Positions 10,358 through 18,859 of a stretch of DNA of 64,000 bases are shown here, in pieces. The notes beneath the pieces were generated by a model. That model did not search any database, had not been told where the DNA came from, and was given only the letters and a program-made list of their open reading frames with translations. How positions within the stretch are numbered: the stretch's first letter is position 1; each line of letters starts with the position of its first letter. A program made the translations under genes and the position numbers. The stretch is taken from positions 1,633,001 to 1,697,000 of the forward strand of contig NZ_WTYU01000001.1 in the NCBI RefSeq assembly GCF_009827615.1, in the 5' to 3' direction. This stretch comes from Allopontixanthobacter confluentis (GTDB lineage: Bacteria > Pseudomonadota > Alphaproteobacteria > Sphingomonadales > Sphingomonadaceae).

Positions 10358-10396
10358 AAAAGGGCGGGCCAACCACACCGGTTGGCCCGCCCTTTT
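10358..10396. terminator. Bidirectional Rho-independent terminator
   Basis: Perfect 17-bp stem (10358-10374 with 10380-10396) with a 5-base loop, GC-rich core GGGCGGGCCAACC, an A-run on the left arm and TTTT on the right arm. It lies between the convergent typA and the ZIP-like gene and can serve both. Confidence 0.9.
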
Positions 10397-10413
10397 CTGG
10401 TCTGGCGGCAAAA

Positions 10414-11175
10414 CTATCCTGTCACCAGCATGGTTTCGCCAATGACCAGCGCGGAATAGATGATGGCCCCGGCGGCAAATGGCCAGAACCGGCTTTGCCT
10501 GTCTTCCGGCAGTTCTTCCTTCATAACATTGAGAACAACGCCGCCTGCGACAAAGGCAAACAACCCGCCCACGGCAATGCCGGGAAGTTCGATCAGCATT
10601 CCCATCAACCAGCCAAGCATTACCGCGCCAGCGATGATCCACCGGCCATAGGCATCATAGGCCTTCACATGGTCGCGCCGCATGCCGAAATCCGCAGTGG
10701 CGAAATGGAGCGCCATGGCGATGAAATACAGCGCCAGCCCGCCTGCTGACATATCTTCCCGGTGGCTGAGCAAATAGCCGATCATCACGTTCAGCAGCGA
10801 AAAACTGCCAATATGCAGCCACAGCATATGGCTTTCGATCCGGTCGCCTTCGCCCATTTGTCGCGACCGGCTGCGCGATATCTTGATCGCCCGCTCCAGC
10901 GCATAAAAACTGGACAGGCCGAGCAGGGCCAGGGAATTCACCAGCGTTTCGGCCAGTTCCGGCCCCATTGAAATCGCTTCGGCAAAGGCGGTGCGATGCC
11001 CGCCTAATTCCGGCAGAATGTGCAGAAACACATAGGCAACCGCCGTGCCGCCGGCAAAGGACAGCCAGCCGTTGCGCGGTGTTCTGTCCAGAAAATCCAG
11101 CCGCCCGATGAAAATATGTGTGCCGGCAAATGCCAGCGCCATCAGCAGCGTCACGATCGAAACTTGGGACATCAT
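10414..11175 (-). CDS. ZIP-like integral membrane protein
   Basis: Predicted polytopic membrane protein of 253 residues with about seven or eight hydrophobic segments. The FAGGTAVAYVFLHILPEL segment recalls the ZIP divalent-metal transporter family, in which a helix-borne His/Glu pair binds metal, and a second stretch (ALHFATADFGMRRDH) carries further His and Asp. The match is distant, so zinc or iron transport is a hypothesis only. Two consecutive ATG codons are available as start, with AGGG upstream. It shares a terminator with typA and lies about 100 bases from the divergent putP. Confidence 0.65.
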   Translation of the reverse strand: MMSQVSIVTLLMALAFAGTHIFIGRLDFLDRTPRNGWLSFAGGTAVAYVFLHILPELGGHRTAFAEAISMGPELAETLVNSLALLGLSSFYALERAIKISRSRSRQMGEGDRIESHMLWLHIGSFSLLNVMIGYLLSHREDMSAGGLALYFIAMALHFATADFGMRRDHVKAYDAYGRWIIAGAVMLGWLMGMLIELPGIAVGGLFAFVAGGVVLNVMKEELPEDRQSRFWPFAAGAIIYSALVIGETMLVTG

Positions 11176-11276
11176 GACACCCTAACGCGCAACCATGCCG
11201 AAAGTGGCATGGTACCGCCACGATGCGTCAGCCTGCCACGGTGGCCAAAACTGGCCATGTTGCCTATGGCAGGACA

Positions 11277-12758
11277 ATGCACACAGGAACTCTCATTTCG
11301 CTTGGCCTCTACTTTGCCCTCATGATTGGCATTGGCGTTTATGCGTGGGCCAAATCGACTGACGATAGCGAGGGGTATCTACTGGGTGGGCGGCAATTGC
11401 ATCCCGCTGTTGCAGCCTTGTCCGCCGGTGCTTCCGACATGTCGGGCTGGCTGCTGCTGGGCCTGCCCGGCGCGCTTTACCTTTCCGGTCTGGTCGAGGC
11501 ATGGATCGGCATCGGGCTGTTTGCCGGTGCCTTTGCCAATTGGCTTATCGTTGCCCCGCGGCTGCGCGAACAGACAGAACGGCTGGGCAATGCGCTGACC
11601 ATTCCGGAATTTCTGGCCAACCGCTTTCCTGACAAGGCAGTGGCTTTGCGCGTGATTGCGGCGATCATCATCGTGGTGTTTTTCACTGTCTATACCGCTG
11701 CAGGTCTGGTGGGCGGCGGCAAATTGTTCGTCACCAGCTTTGCCGGACTGTTCGGCGATACCGGCATGAGCGATTACATGACCGGCATCTGGCTAACCGC
11801 TGGCGTGGTGCTGGCCTATACGATGGTGGGCGGTTTCCTTGCCGTCAGCCTGACCGATTTTGTCCAGGGCTGCATCATGGTGGTGGCGCTGGTGCTGATG
11901 CCGCTGGTGGTGCTGCTGGACGATGGCGGGGTCACTACGGTCGTGAATACTTTGCAGGGGGTTGATCCTGCCTTTCTCAGCCTGACCAATGGCCTCACGT
12001 TTCTCGGCTTTCTTTCCGCTGTGACATGGGGTCTTGGCTATTTCGGCCAGCCCCACATCATCGTGCGGTTCATGGCCATCCGCAAATTGTCGGACGTGCC
12101 GGTTGCGCGCAATATCGGCATGAGCTGGATGGCAGTGGCTGTCTTGGGAGCGATTGGGGTCGGCATCGTGGGCCGCGCCTATGTCGAACAGAACGGGCTG
12201 ACGCTGGAAGACCCTGAAACCATCTTCATCCTGCTCGCCAATCTTTTGTTCCACCCGCTCATTACCGGGTTTCTGCTGGCCGCATTGCTGGCCGCCATCA
12301 TGAGCACGATCAGTTCGCAGCTGCTGGTTTCCTCCAGTTCGCTGACCGAGGATTTCTACCGATTGTTTTTGCGCAAGCAGGCTGGCGAGCGTGAAATCGT
12401 CAATGTCGGGCGGGTGTGCGTGGCATTGGTGGCGCTGGCGGCGATTGCCATTGCGCAGGATCCCGATAGCCAGGTGCTGGGTCTGGTTGCCAATGCCTGG
12501 GCCGGGTTTGGCGCGGCATTTGGCCCGCTGATTGTGCTGGCACTGACCTGGCAGCGAATGACCGGGGCCGGCGCGGTGGCCGGACTGGTGACGGGCGCAG
12601 CCGTGGTTATCATCTGGATTTCGCTGGGCTGGAACAGCAGTTTCATGGGCGGCGAAGGCATTTATGAAATCATCCCGGGATTTGCCGCAGCCTTCGCGGC
12701 CATCGTTGCTGTCAGTTTGATGGGCGTTGCCCGCACTGATCAAGCGGCGGCTGTGTAA
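11277..12758 (+). CDS. putP: Sodium/proline symporter PutP
   Basis: Solute:sodium symporter of 493 residues (E. coli PutP has 502). The family signature is clear: SEGYLLGGRQL after the first helix, ALSAGASDMSGWLLLGLPGA in the second, then WGLGYFGQPHIIVRFMAI and LLAAIMSTISSQLLVSSSSLTEDFY further on. About thirteen hydrophobic segments can be seen. The ATG chosen has AGGA six bases upstream; an in-frame ATG 54 bases earlier lacks support. Proline is the likely substrate, though no proline-catabolic gene is nearby. The VOC-protein gene follows after 14 bases and may be cotranscribed. Confidence 0.92.
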   Translation: MHTGTLISLGLYFALMIGIGVYAWAKSTDDSEGYLLGGRQLHPAVAALSAGASDMSGWLLLGLPGALYLSGLVEAWIGIGLFAGAFANWLIVAPRLREQTERLGNALTIPEFLANRFPDKAVALRVIAAIIIVVFFTVYTAAGLVGGGKLFVTSFAGLFGDTGMSDYMTGIWLTAGVVLAYTMVGGFLAVSLTDFVQGCIMVVALVLMPLVVLLDDGGVTTVVNTLQGVDPAFLSLTNGLTFLGFLSAVTWGLGYFGQPHIIVRFMAIRKLSDVPVARNIGMSWMAVAVLGAIGVGIVGRAYVEQNGLTLEDPETIFILLANLLFHPLITGFLLAALLAAIMSTISSQLLVSSSSLTEDFYRLFLRKQAGEREIVNVGRVCVALVALAAIAIAQDPDSQVLGLVANAWAGFGAAFGPLIVLALTWQRMTGAGAVAGLVTGAAVVIIWISLGWNSSFMGGEGIYEIIPGFAAAFAAIVAVSLMGVARTDQAAAV

Positions 12759-12772
12759 CGGGAGTTCAAACC

Positions 12773-13144
12773 GTGGCAAAAGTGACCGGATTGGGCGGCG
12801 TTTTCTATGTGGTGAAAGACCCTGCCTCCACCCGCTCATGGTATCGCGATGTACTGGGCATCGACGGTGAATATGGGCCGCAGCTCAATTGGTCGGAAGA
12901 AACCGGTGATTCGCCCTATTCGCTGATCAGCCATTTTGGTGATGACGCATATATCAAACCCGGCGCAGGCGGTTTCATGATCAATCTGCGGGTCGACGAT
13001 CTGGATGGCTTTGTTGCCCAGCTCAAAGCCAGGGATGTGGCTGTTCTGGACAGCGTTGATGAAGGCTACGGCAAATTTGCCTGGTTGCTTGATCCTGACG
13101 GGGTCAAAATCGAACTGTGGCAGCAATGCGCGGCACCTGACTAG
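12773..13144 (+). CDS. VOC-superfamily (glyoxalase-like) protein
   Basis: Protein of 123 residues with the vicinal-oxygen-chelate fold: two beta-alpha-beta-beta-beta halves, the first starting VTGLGGVFYVVKDPASTRSWYRDVLG and the second near FMINLRVDDLDGFVAQL, ending with FAWLLDPDGVKIELWQ, the usual final strand with its metal-ligand Glu. Start is GTG with GGGAG about 9 bases upstream. Members include glyoxalases, dioxygenases and antibiotic-binding proteins; no specific substrate can be assigned. It lies 14 bases after putP, so the two are probably cotranscribed. Confidence 0.85.
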   Translation: MAKVTGLGGVFYVVKDPASTRSWYRDVLGIDGEYGPQLNWSEETGDSPYSLISHFGDDAYIKPGAGGFMINLRVDDLDGFVAQLKARDVAVLDSVDEGYGKFAWLLDPDGVKIELWQQCAAPD

Positions 13145-13201
13145 CAGGGCGGATTGCCGCATTAGGGTTACGTTAACCGTAAAATGGGAAAAAAGGGCGT
13201 T

Positions 13202-13864
13202 ATGAAACGCCTTGCCGCCTTGTTTCTTATCGCTTTGATGACCGCTGGCTGCGGCGCTGTGCCTGCGAAACGCAGCGACGCACCACTGCGCGGGCCTGCG
13301 ACTACTGCCATCGCACCCAACCCGCAGGCACGCCAATGTCTGGCGCAGCTGGGACAGGATGGCTCGCGTTTTACGGCTCTGCCAGACAAATATTATGGTG
13401 CCGGCTGTTCCCAGCTTAACACCGTCAACCTCAATGCCTTGCAGGGCGACGGGGCGCAGTTCAGCCTGACCAATATCGGCCCTGTCACGTGCCCTACGGC
13501 CAGCATTCTGGCAGGATGGGCACGATACGGCGTGGACCGCGCGGCGCGGCAATTGCTGGGCAGCCCCCTGCAGCGGATCGAGACAATGGGCAGTTATGCC
13601 TGCCGCAATGTAGCCGGCAGCGGGCGCCGGTCTGCCCATGCATCGGCGCAGGCCATCGACGTTGCCGCATTCATCCTGGCAGATGGCCGGCGGATCAGCG
13701 TGCTTGATGGATGGACTGGCGGCTCAGATGCAGAGCGTGAATTTCTGCGGACGGTGCATGCCAGCGCCTGCAAACGGTTCGGCACGGTTCTGGGCCCCGC
13801 TTACAATGCCGCCCATCGCAACCATCTCCATCTGGAAGAAGGTGGCAATTCGTTCTGCCGCTAG
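13202..13864 (+). CDS. Extensin-like family lipoprotein
   Basis: Secreted lipoprotein of 220 residues with lipobox MTAGC near residue 16, followed by an extensin-like C-terminal domain. Recognisable family elements are GSGRRSAHASAQAIDVAAF, with its His and Asp, and the closing NHLHLEEG. These resemble the metal-binding residues of the related M15/DUF882 peptidases, which suggests peptidoglycan-directed activity, though this is unproven for the family. The second ATG was chosen because AAAAGGG lies just upstream; another ATG 18 bases earlier would add MGKKGV. A small dyad GGTTA-CGT-TAACC lies about 25 bases upstream. Confidence 0.82.
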   Translation: MKRLAALFLIALMTAGCGAVPAKRSDAPLRGPATTAIAPNPQARQCLAQLGQDGSRFTALPDKYYGAGCSQLNTVNLNALQGDGAQFSLTNIGPVTCPTASILAGWARYGVDRAARQLLGSPLQRIETMGSYACRNVAGSGRRSAHASAQAIDVAAFILADGRRISVLDGWTGGSDAEREFLRTVHASACKRFGTVLGPAYNAAHRNHLHLEEGGNSFCR

Positions 13865-13893
13865 ACTGCTGCTAAGCTGCCGCTAGGCTGCCT

Positions 13894-14508
13894 TTACGCT
13901 GCGGCAGTCATATCCGCTTCAATTTGCAACCGTACCGCTTCTGCAGCGTGTTTTGCCCCCAGTTTCGCCATCATGTTGGCCCGGTGAATTTCGACCGTTC
14001 GTGGGCTGATCTCCAGTTCGCGGGCGATCACCTTGTTGCTGCTGCCTGCAGCCAGCCATTGCAGTACTTCGCGTTCGCGGGTGGACAGGAAAGCGATGCG
14101 GCTTTGCGCTTCGATCATGCGGCGCCGCGCCTGCCCGTGGGCGGCAACTTCCACGCTGATTTTGGCCAGCGTCAGGTTGAACCGTTGAAGATCCAGCGGC
14201 AGCGGCAGATAATCCAGCGCGCCAGCCTTGATCGCGGCCACGATGCGCACGGTTGATGGCTCGGTATCGGTCGCAATCATTGGCAGCCAATGCCCTGCAT
14301 CGGCCAGCCGCCGCAGCACTTCGGGAACCCCGCCAGTTTCGTGATCATCCCGTACCACCAGAATGCCGGTCTCGGGCAAATGGTCGATCAGTTCATCTGC
14401 CGAAGCATAAACCTCCGCATGATGGCCCAGATTAAAGGCGATGCGTGATAATTCCGCCCGCAGCCTGCTGGATGGGTCGATGAAGCGAAGGATAAGTTGT
14501 TGTTCCAT
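13894..14508 (-). CDS. LuxR-type transcriptional regulator with degenerate receiver domain
   Basis: FixJ-like two-domain regulator of 204 residues. Residues 1-115 have a receiver-like pattern: an IDPS turn (Asp11), a third strand ILVVRDD (Asp54/55), Thr80 in the fourth strand and a YLPLPLD segment where receivers normally have a Lys-Pro. One Asp of the acidic pair and the conserved Lys are missing, so phosphorylation is doubtful. Residues 140-195 form a typical LuxR helix-turn-helix (LSTREREVLQWLAAGSSNKVIA, then SPRTVEIHR). An upstream ATG 36 bases away is an alternative start; neither has a good ribosome-binding site. It follows the Anbu cluster on the same strand after 207 bases. A TGGTTA-N8-TAACCA repeat lies upstream at 14567-14586. 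Confidence 0.82.
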   Translation of the reverse strand: MEQQLILRFIDPSSRLRAELSRIAFNLGHHAEVYASADELIDHLPETGILVVRDDHETGGVPEVLRRLADAGHWLPMIATDTEPSTVRIVAAIKAGALDYLPLPLDLQRFNLTLAKISVEVAAHGQARRRMIEAQSRIAFLSTREREVLQWLAAGSSNKVIARELEISPRTVEIHRANMMAKLGAKHAAEAVRLQIEADMTAAA

Positions 14509-14715
14509 AAGTGCGATTGTGCCGCGCTTATGGCTGTCCCGCATCCCGCATTACTACCAAAGCGGATGGTTAGCGATTGTTAACCACGTTCGTTTTGCCG
14601 CTCTGCAGACCCGTATGCGGACCCGTGCAGGAACCGTGCAATTGCTCCGGATCGGACATAAATTAGGCAACAATCCCTATCGCATTAACCCCTAGGCATT
14701 TTCCGCTACGTAGTA

Positions 14716-15459
14716 CTACTTGGAATAGAAGCTGTAATCCGGCAAGGAATGGAAGGCGGATTTGAGCGCATCACCCCAACTGGATGATATTGCCTGAAAA
14801 TAAGGGTCATCCTGCGCGATTCGTTTTTCATGCGTCGGCGCGAATGCGTCCCGCTCAATCACCATCAAATCAAGCGGCAAGCCCACTGACAAATTCGCCT
14901 TCAGAGTGGAATCAAACGACACAATCAGCAATTTGACCGCATCTTCAAAGCTCATTGAACGGTCATATCCGCGAATGATGATCGGCCGGCCATATTTGGT
15001 TTCCCCAATCTGGAAAAACGGCGTGTCGAAGCTGGCTTCGATAAAATTGCCTTCCGGATATACCATGAACAGGCGCGGTTCCATGCCGGCAATCTGGCCT
15101 GCCACGATTACAGACGCGGTGAACTTCCCTTTTCCGGTAAGGCCGTTGGCTGACTGGCGTTCGCTGATTGTCTCGCGCACCAGCTTTCCGATTTCTGTCG
15201 CCACCTGAAACATGGTGGGGGCGCCAAGCAGCGTATTGATGCGGTCGTCCGGAGTTTTGGTGCGTTCTTCCAACTGGCTGATAACTGCCTGGGTGGTCGC
15301 CAGATTGCCAGCGGTCATTACCGAAATGATGCGTTCCCCCGGCACGTTCCAGTGAAACATTTTGCGAAAGACAGAGATATTGTCGACGCCCGAATTCGTC
15401 CGAGTATCGCTCATCATCACGATACCTTTCTCGACCAGCATTCCCACACAATATGTCAT
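14716..15459 (-). CDS. Anbu-type proteasome-related peptidase
   Basis: Predicted Ntn-hydrolase of the proteasome/HslV superfamily, 247 residues, matching the bacterial Anbu (BPH) branch. Thr follows the initiator Met (MTYCVGMLVEKGIVMMSDTR), so Thr2 would become the N-terminal nucleophile after Met removal; Asp18 and Arg20 of SDTR correspond to conserved active-site surroundings. The rest (GRPIIIRGYDRS, LIVSFDSTLKANLSVGLPLDL) is characteristic of Anbu. The start has AAGGAAAA upstream. It is the last gene of a four-gene minus-strand cluster with a permuted ATP-grasp enzyme, alpha-E protein and transglutaminase, separated from the latter by 105 bases. Anbu particles have been purified elsewhere, but no physiological substrate is established. 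Confidence 0.9.
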   Translation of the reverse strand: MTYCVGMLVEKGIVMMSDTRTNSGVDNISVFRKMFHWNVPGERIISVMTAGNLATTQAVISQLEERTKTPDDRINTLLGAPTMFQVATEIGKLVRETISERQSANGLTGKGKFTASVIVAGQIAGMEPRLFMVYPEGNFIEASFDTPFFQIGETKYGRPIIIRGYDRSMSFEDAVKLLIVSFDSTLKANLSVGLPLDLMVIERDAFAPTHEKRIAQDDPYFQAISSSWGDALKSAFHSLPDYSFYSK

Positions 15460-15564
15460 TACAATTTTCCTTCGTCCGGACGCGTCTGCTGGGCGCCGGC
15501 TTCTGCCTGTTCAAAGGTCGAGAACGTTTACTGCCACATGGCGATAGTGCAAATGCGGCAGGGC

Positions 15565-16380
15565 TTACTGTTCTACCTGCTGCTGCTCGACCGACACCTC
15601 GACCTCCAGGGCCTGCGATGATCCGCCATAGCTGATGCCCGTAATGGGCGCGGCATCGCGGTAATCGCGCCCCGTGGCCACCCGCACATAGCGCGGATCG
15701 GGGCTGATCCCGTTGGATACGTCAAACCCGACCCAGCCCAGCCCATCGACATGGGCTTCTGCCCATGCATGCGTTGCTTCCTGCTCAATCCGGTCGTCCA
15801 TCATGAGATAGCCGCTGACGTAACGGGCCGGAATGTCCATGGCGCGCGCAGCGCCGATGAAGATATGCGCGTGATCCTGACACACGCCTGCGCCTTGTAT
15901 CAGGGCTTCTTCAGCGGTGGTTTCAACCCCGGTCTGGCCGATCTGATATTCCACCGTTTCCAGAATGCGGGATGACAGGGCGTGCAACAGCCCCACCTTG
16001 TCGGCAGAGTGGGCTGAAATACTTTTGATCAGTTCTTTCACGCGCGGGCCGGGTTTGGTCAGATTTGTCTGGCTGAGGAATGACCACAGGGGCAGATGGC
16101 CGGAATGGGCCCCGATCATGCCGGAATTATCCTGCGTATCCACCACGCCTTCGCAGCGGATGACCACTTCCCTTGTGCCCGGTTTGACCGACACCAGCGT
16201 TACGCGGTTAAAATGCTGATCATCATATTCCAGTTCGCGGATGGCATTTTCATAATGCATGTCCCACGACACGATCTGCTGGCCCTGGGTGGCTTTCGGC
16301 GTCAGCCGCAGCCGCTGCAATGCGTGAACGACCGGCTCGTTGAAATTATATCGGGTGGTATGGCGGATGGCTAGACGCAT
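15565..16380 (-). CDS. Transglutaminase-like cysteine protease
   Basis: Protein of 271 residues with the bacterial transglutaminase-like N-terminal domain (MRLAIRHTTRYNF) followed by a transglutaminase-like catalytic core. The triad is visible as Cys167 (GAGVCQDHAHIF), His204 (EATHAWAEAHV) and Asp220 (WVGFDVSNG). Such proteins are usually predicted to be peptidases or amidases rather than cross-linking enzymes. Only 3 bases separate it from the alpha-E gene upstream, so the two are surely cotranscribed and perhaps translationally coupled, as no separate Shine-Dalgarno is obvious. No signal peptide is present, implying a cytoplasmic role. Confidence 0.9.
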   Translation of the reverse strand: MRLAIRHTTRYNFNEPVVHALQRLRLTPKATQGQQIVSWDMHYENAIRELEYDDQHFNRVTLVSVKPGTREVVIRCEGVVDTQDNSGMIGAHSGHLPLWSFLSQTNLTKPGPRVKELIKSISAHSADKVGLLHALSSRILETVEYQIGQTGVETTAEEALIQGAGVCQDHAHIFIGAARAMDIPARYVSGYLMMDDRIEQEATHAWAEAHVDGLGWVGFDVSNGISPDPRYVRVATGRDYRDAAPITGISYGGSSQALEVEVSVEQQQVEQ

Positions 16381-16383
16381 GGC

Positions 16384-17328
16384 TTACGCGGTAAACCGGT
16401 AGTCTTCGGCGATGGCACTGCCGATGGCGGCATTGCTGCTCATGAAATCTGTCAGGAACCGGTGCAGGCCCATCTCGAACACTTCATCCACGGTCATGTC
16501 TGCCAGCCGCGTATCGGCATCCCGCATAAGTTCATTGCTCAACCCTTCTGCTCCATGGATTTTTGCCAGCGCCCGCAGATTATCGCGCAGCGCCGAATGG
16601 CAGAATGCCAGGCTGCGCGGGAACCGGTTATCCAGCAGCAGGAATTCCACAATGCCGCGCGCATCAATCTGCCCGGCATTGAGGAAACGGTAGCCCCGGT
16701 CACCCGAAACAGAGCGCAGGACAGTGTCCCACTGGCCCGTATCATGCGTTGACCCGACATAGGAAAATGACGGCAGCAGCAGATAATATTTGATGTCCAG
16801 AATGCGGGCCGTGCTTTCGCCACGTTCCAGAAATGTGCCGGCGCGGGCAAAATGATAGCCTTCGCTGCGCAGCATGGAACCGGCCATGGCGCCGTGCACC
16901 AGCGTGCCGCCGCGCCTGACCATGGCAACCACCTGCCCCACGGTGGACTGGGTTACAGGGCGCGCCAGCATATCCTTGATCTGCATCCAGCTTTCGTTGA
17001 TCGCTTCCCACAATTCGCTGCTGATCGCATTGCGGGACAGGCGCGCATTGGTCCGCACCTGATCAAACATCTGCATGACGCTGGAATGATTATCCTTGTC
17101 GCGCAGAATGAAATTCCACGTCTGCACGCCGGTATAGGTGCCGTGCTTGGCTTCATAAGCCCTGCGTTGTCCGGCAGTCTGAATGACCGAGCGCCATTCT
17201 TCTTCAGAACTGACCAGATCACGCGTCAACGCCATGCGCAGCCCTGCATCCAGCAGGCGGGCAGTGTTTTCCGCCCGTTCCAGATAGCGGAACATCCAGA
17301 ACAGCCCATTGGCTGTGCGGCCTAGCAT
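16384..17328 (-). CDS. Alpha-E domain protein (DUF403)
   Basis: Entirely alpha-helical protein of 314 residues beginning MLGRTANGLFWMFRYLERAENTARLLD, the hallmark of the alpha-E domain family; the repeated Glu/Arg pattern recurs later (FLERGESTARILDIKYYLLL). Alpha-E proteins have no proven biochemical function and occur almost always beside circularly permuted ATP-grasp enzymes and transglutaminase-like proteases, as here. AAAGGGG lies about 11 bases upstream of the ATG. It is 31 bases from the ATP-grasp gene and 3 bases from the transglutaminase gene, so it sits in the middle of one transcript. Confidence 0.9.
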   Translation of the reverse strand: MLGRTANGLFWMFRYLERAENTARLLDAGLRMALTRDLVSSEEEWRSVIQTAGQRRAYEAKHGTYTGVQTWNFILRDKDNHSSVMQMFDQVRTNARLSRNAISSELWEAINESWMQIKDMLARPVTQSTVGQVVAMVRRGGTLVHGAMAGSMLRSEGYHFARAGTFLERGESTARILDIKYYLLLPSFSYVGSTHDTGQWDTVLRSVSGDRGYRFLNAGQIDARGIVEFLLLDNRFPRSLAFCHSALRDNLRALAKIHGAEGLSNELMRDADTRLADMTVDEVFEMGLHRFLTDFMSSNAAIGSAIAEDYRFTA

Positions 17329-17359
17329 TGGCTGGCCCCTTTATCCGTAAAGCGCGCCA

Positions 17360-18787
17360 TCAGTCCTTCAGCACCCAAGTATCCTTGGTGCCGCCGCCCT
17401 GGCTGGAATTTACCACCAGCGAACCCTTCTTCATGGCCACCCGCGTCAAGCCGCCAGCCGTAATGTCGATATTATCCGGCGAGACAAGAACGAAGGGCCG
17501 CAGATCGACATGGCGCGGTGCCAAGCCCTTCTTGGTGAAAATGGGGCACGTGGACAGCGCCAGCGTGGGCTGCGCGATATAATTGGTGGGGTTTGCTTCC
17601 AGCTTCTTGCGGAAATCCGCCAGTTCGCGGCGTGACGAGGTGGGGCCGATCAACATGCCATAGCCGCCGGACCCGTGGACTTCCTTGACCACCAGATCAG
17701 CCAGATGGTCCAGCACATAGGCCAGGCTGTCCGCTTCCGAGCAGCGCCATGTCTGGACATTGGGCAGCAGCGGCTTTTCGCCGGTATAGAATTCGACGAT
17801 TTCCGGCATGAAACTGTAAATCGCCTTGTCATCGCACACACCGGTTCCGGGCGCATTGGCAATGGTGACGCCGCCTGCACGGTACACATCCATGATGCCG
17901 GGAATGCCCAGCACGCTGTCGGCATTGAACGTCAGCGGATCGAGATAATCATCATCAACCCTGCGGTAAATAACATCGACCGGCTTGAAACCGCGGGTGG
18001 TGCGCATGCCCACACGGCCGTCGATGACCCTGAGGTCAGTGCCCTCCACCAGTTCCGCGCCCATCTGGTCCGCCAGAAAAGCGTGTTCGAAATAGGCGCT
18101 GTTGAAAATTCCCGGCGTCAGCACGGCCACCACCGGCTTGCCCTGGGTTACAGATGGCGCGCAGGCAGCCAGACTTTTGGCCAGGCGGCGCGGATAATCC
18201 GACACCGGTTCCACGCCGACGCGGGTGAACAGTTCGGGGAACATCGACATCATGGTTTCGCGGTTTTCCAGCATGTAGCTGACACCCGATGGCGTGCGCG
18301 CATTGTCTTCCAGCACATACCATTCATCCGGCCCAGTGCGGACCAGATCGATACCAACGATATGCGTGTAAACCCCGCCCGGCGGGGTAAAGCCGACCAT
18401 ATTGGGCAGCCACGCGTCATTATTGCGGAACAACCGTTCCGGCACCCGCCCGGCCCGGATGATTTCCTGCCGGTGATACAGATCATACATGAATGCATTA
18501 AGCGCACGCACGCGCTGTTCGATACCGCGGGTCAACCGCCGCCATTCGCCCGCATCAATGATGCGCGGCACCATGTCAAAGGGGATCAGCCGTTCCTCGG
18601 CTTCGTCTTCGCCATACACATTGAAAGTGATACCGGTACGGCGAAAGCTGCCTTCCGCTTCGAAATGCTTGCGCCTCAGAAAATCGGACTGCTGCTCTTC
18701 ATGCCAGTTGCAATATTCACCATAGGCAGGGCGGATGCTGCCGTCCGGCTTGTGCATCTCGTCAAATTTGGCCGCTGCCTCAGTCAT
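17360..18787 (-). CDS. Circularly permuted ATP-grasp type 2 protein
   Basis: Protein of 475 residues of the DUF404/DUF407 type, a circularly permuted ATP-grasp fold predicted to form peptide or amide bonds. Recognisable segments are ITFNVYGEDEAEERLIPFDM near the start, LVRTGPDEWYVLEDNARTPSG in the middle, and VVKEVHGSGGYGMLIGP towards the end, where ATP and Mg ligands are expected. AGGGGG precedes the ATG at good spacing. It is the first gene of the cluster and therefore probably sits nearest the promoter, in the 72-base gap after the hydrolase gene. In comparative-genomics work such enzymes are proposed to make or attach small peptides; none has a defined substrate. Confidence 0.9.
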   Translation of the reverse strand: MTEAAAKFDEMHKPDGSIRPAYGEYCNWHEEQQSDFLRRKHFEAEGSFRRTGITFNVYGEDEAEERLIPFDMVPRIIDAGEWRRLTRGIEQRVRALNAFMYDLYHRQEIIRAGRVPERLFRNNDAWLPNMVGFTPPGGVYTHIVGIDLVRTGPDEWYVLEDNARTPSGVSYMLENRETMMSMFPELFTRVGVEPVSDYPRRLAKSLAACAPSVTQGKPVVAVLTPGIFNSAYFEHAFLADQMGAELVEGTDLRVIDGRVGMRTTRGFKPVDVIYRRVDDDYLDPLTFNADSVLGIPGIMDVYRAGGVTIANAPGTGVCDDKAIYSFMPEIVEFYTGEKPLLPNVQTWRCSEADSLAYVLDHLADLVVKEVHGSGGYGMLIGPTSSRRELADFRKKLEANPTNYIAQPTLALSTCPIFTKKGLAPRHVDLRPFVLVSPDNIDITAGGLTRVAMKKGSLVVNSSQGGGTKDTWVLKD

Positions 18788-18859
18788 GAACCCCCTGATG
18801 GTGTGATTGTCCGCAAGCCCGTTACCTAAAGCAACTGCCGCATTATTAAACCCAAAGGT

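Noticed and set aside
13855-13891. Two near-identical 15-base direct repeats (CTGCCGCTAG-A/G-CTGC) at the end of the extensin-like gene
   Set aside because: Short, partly coding, only two copies and no hairpin with a T-run; probably slippage-like duplication without function.
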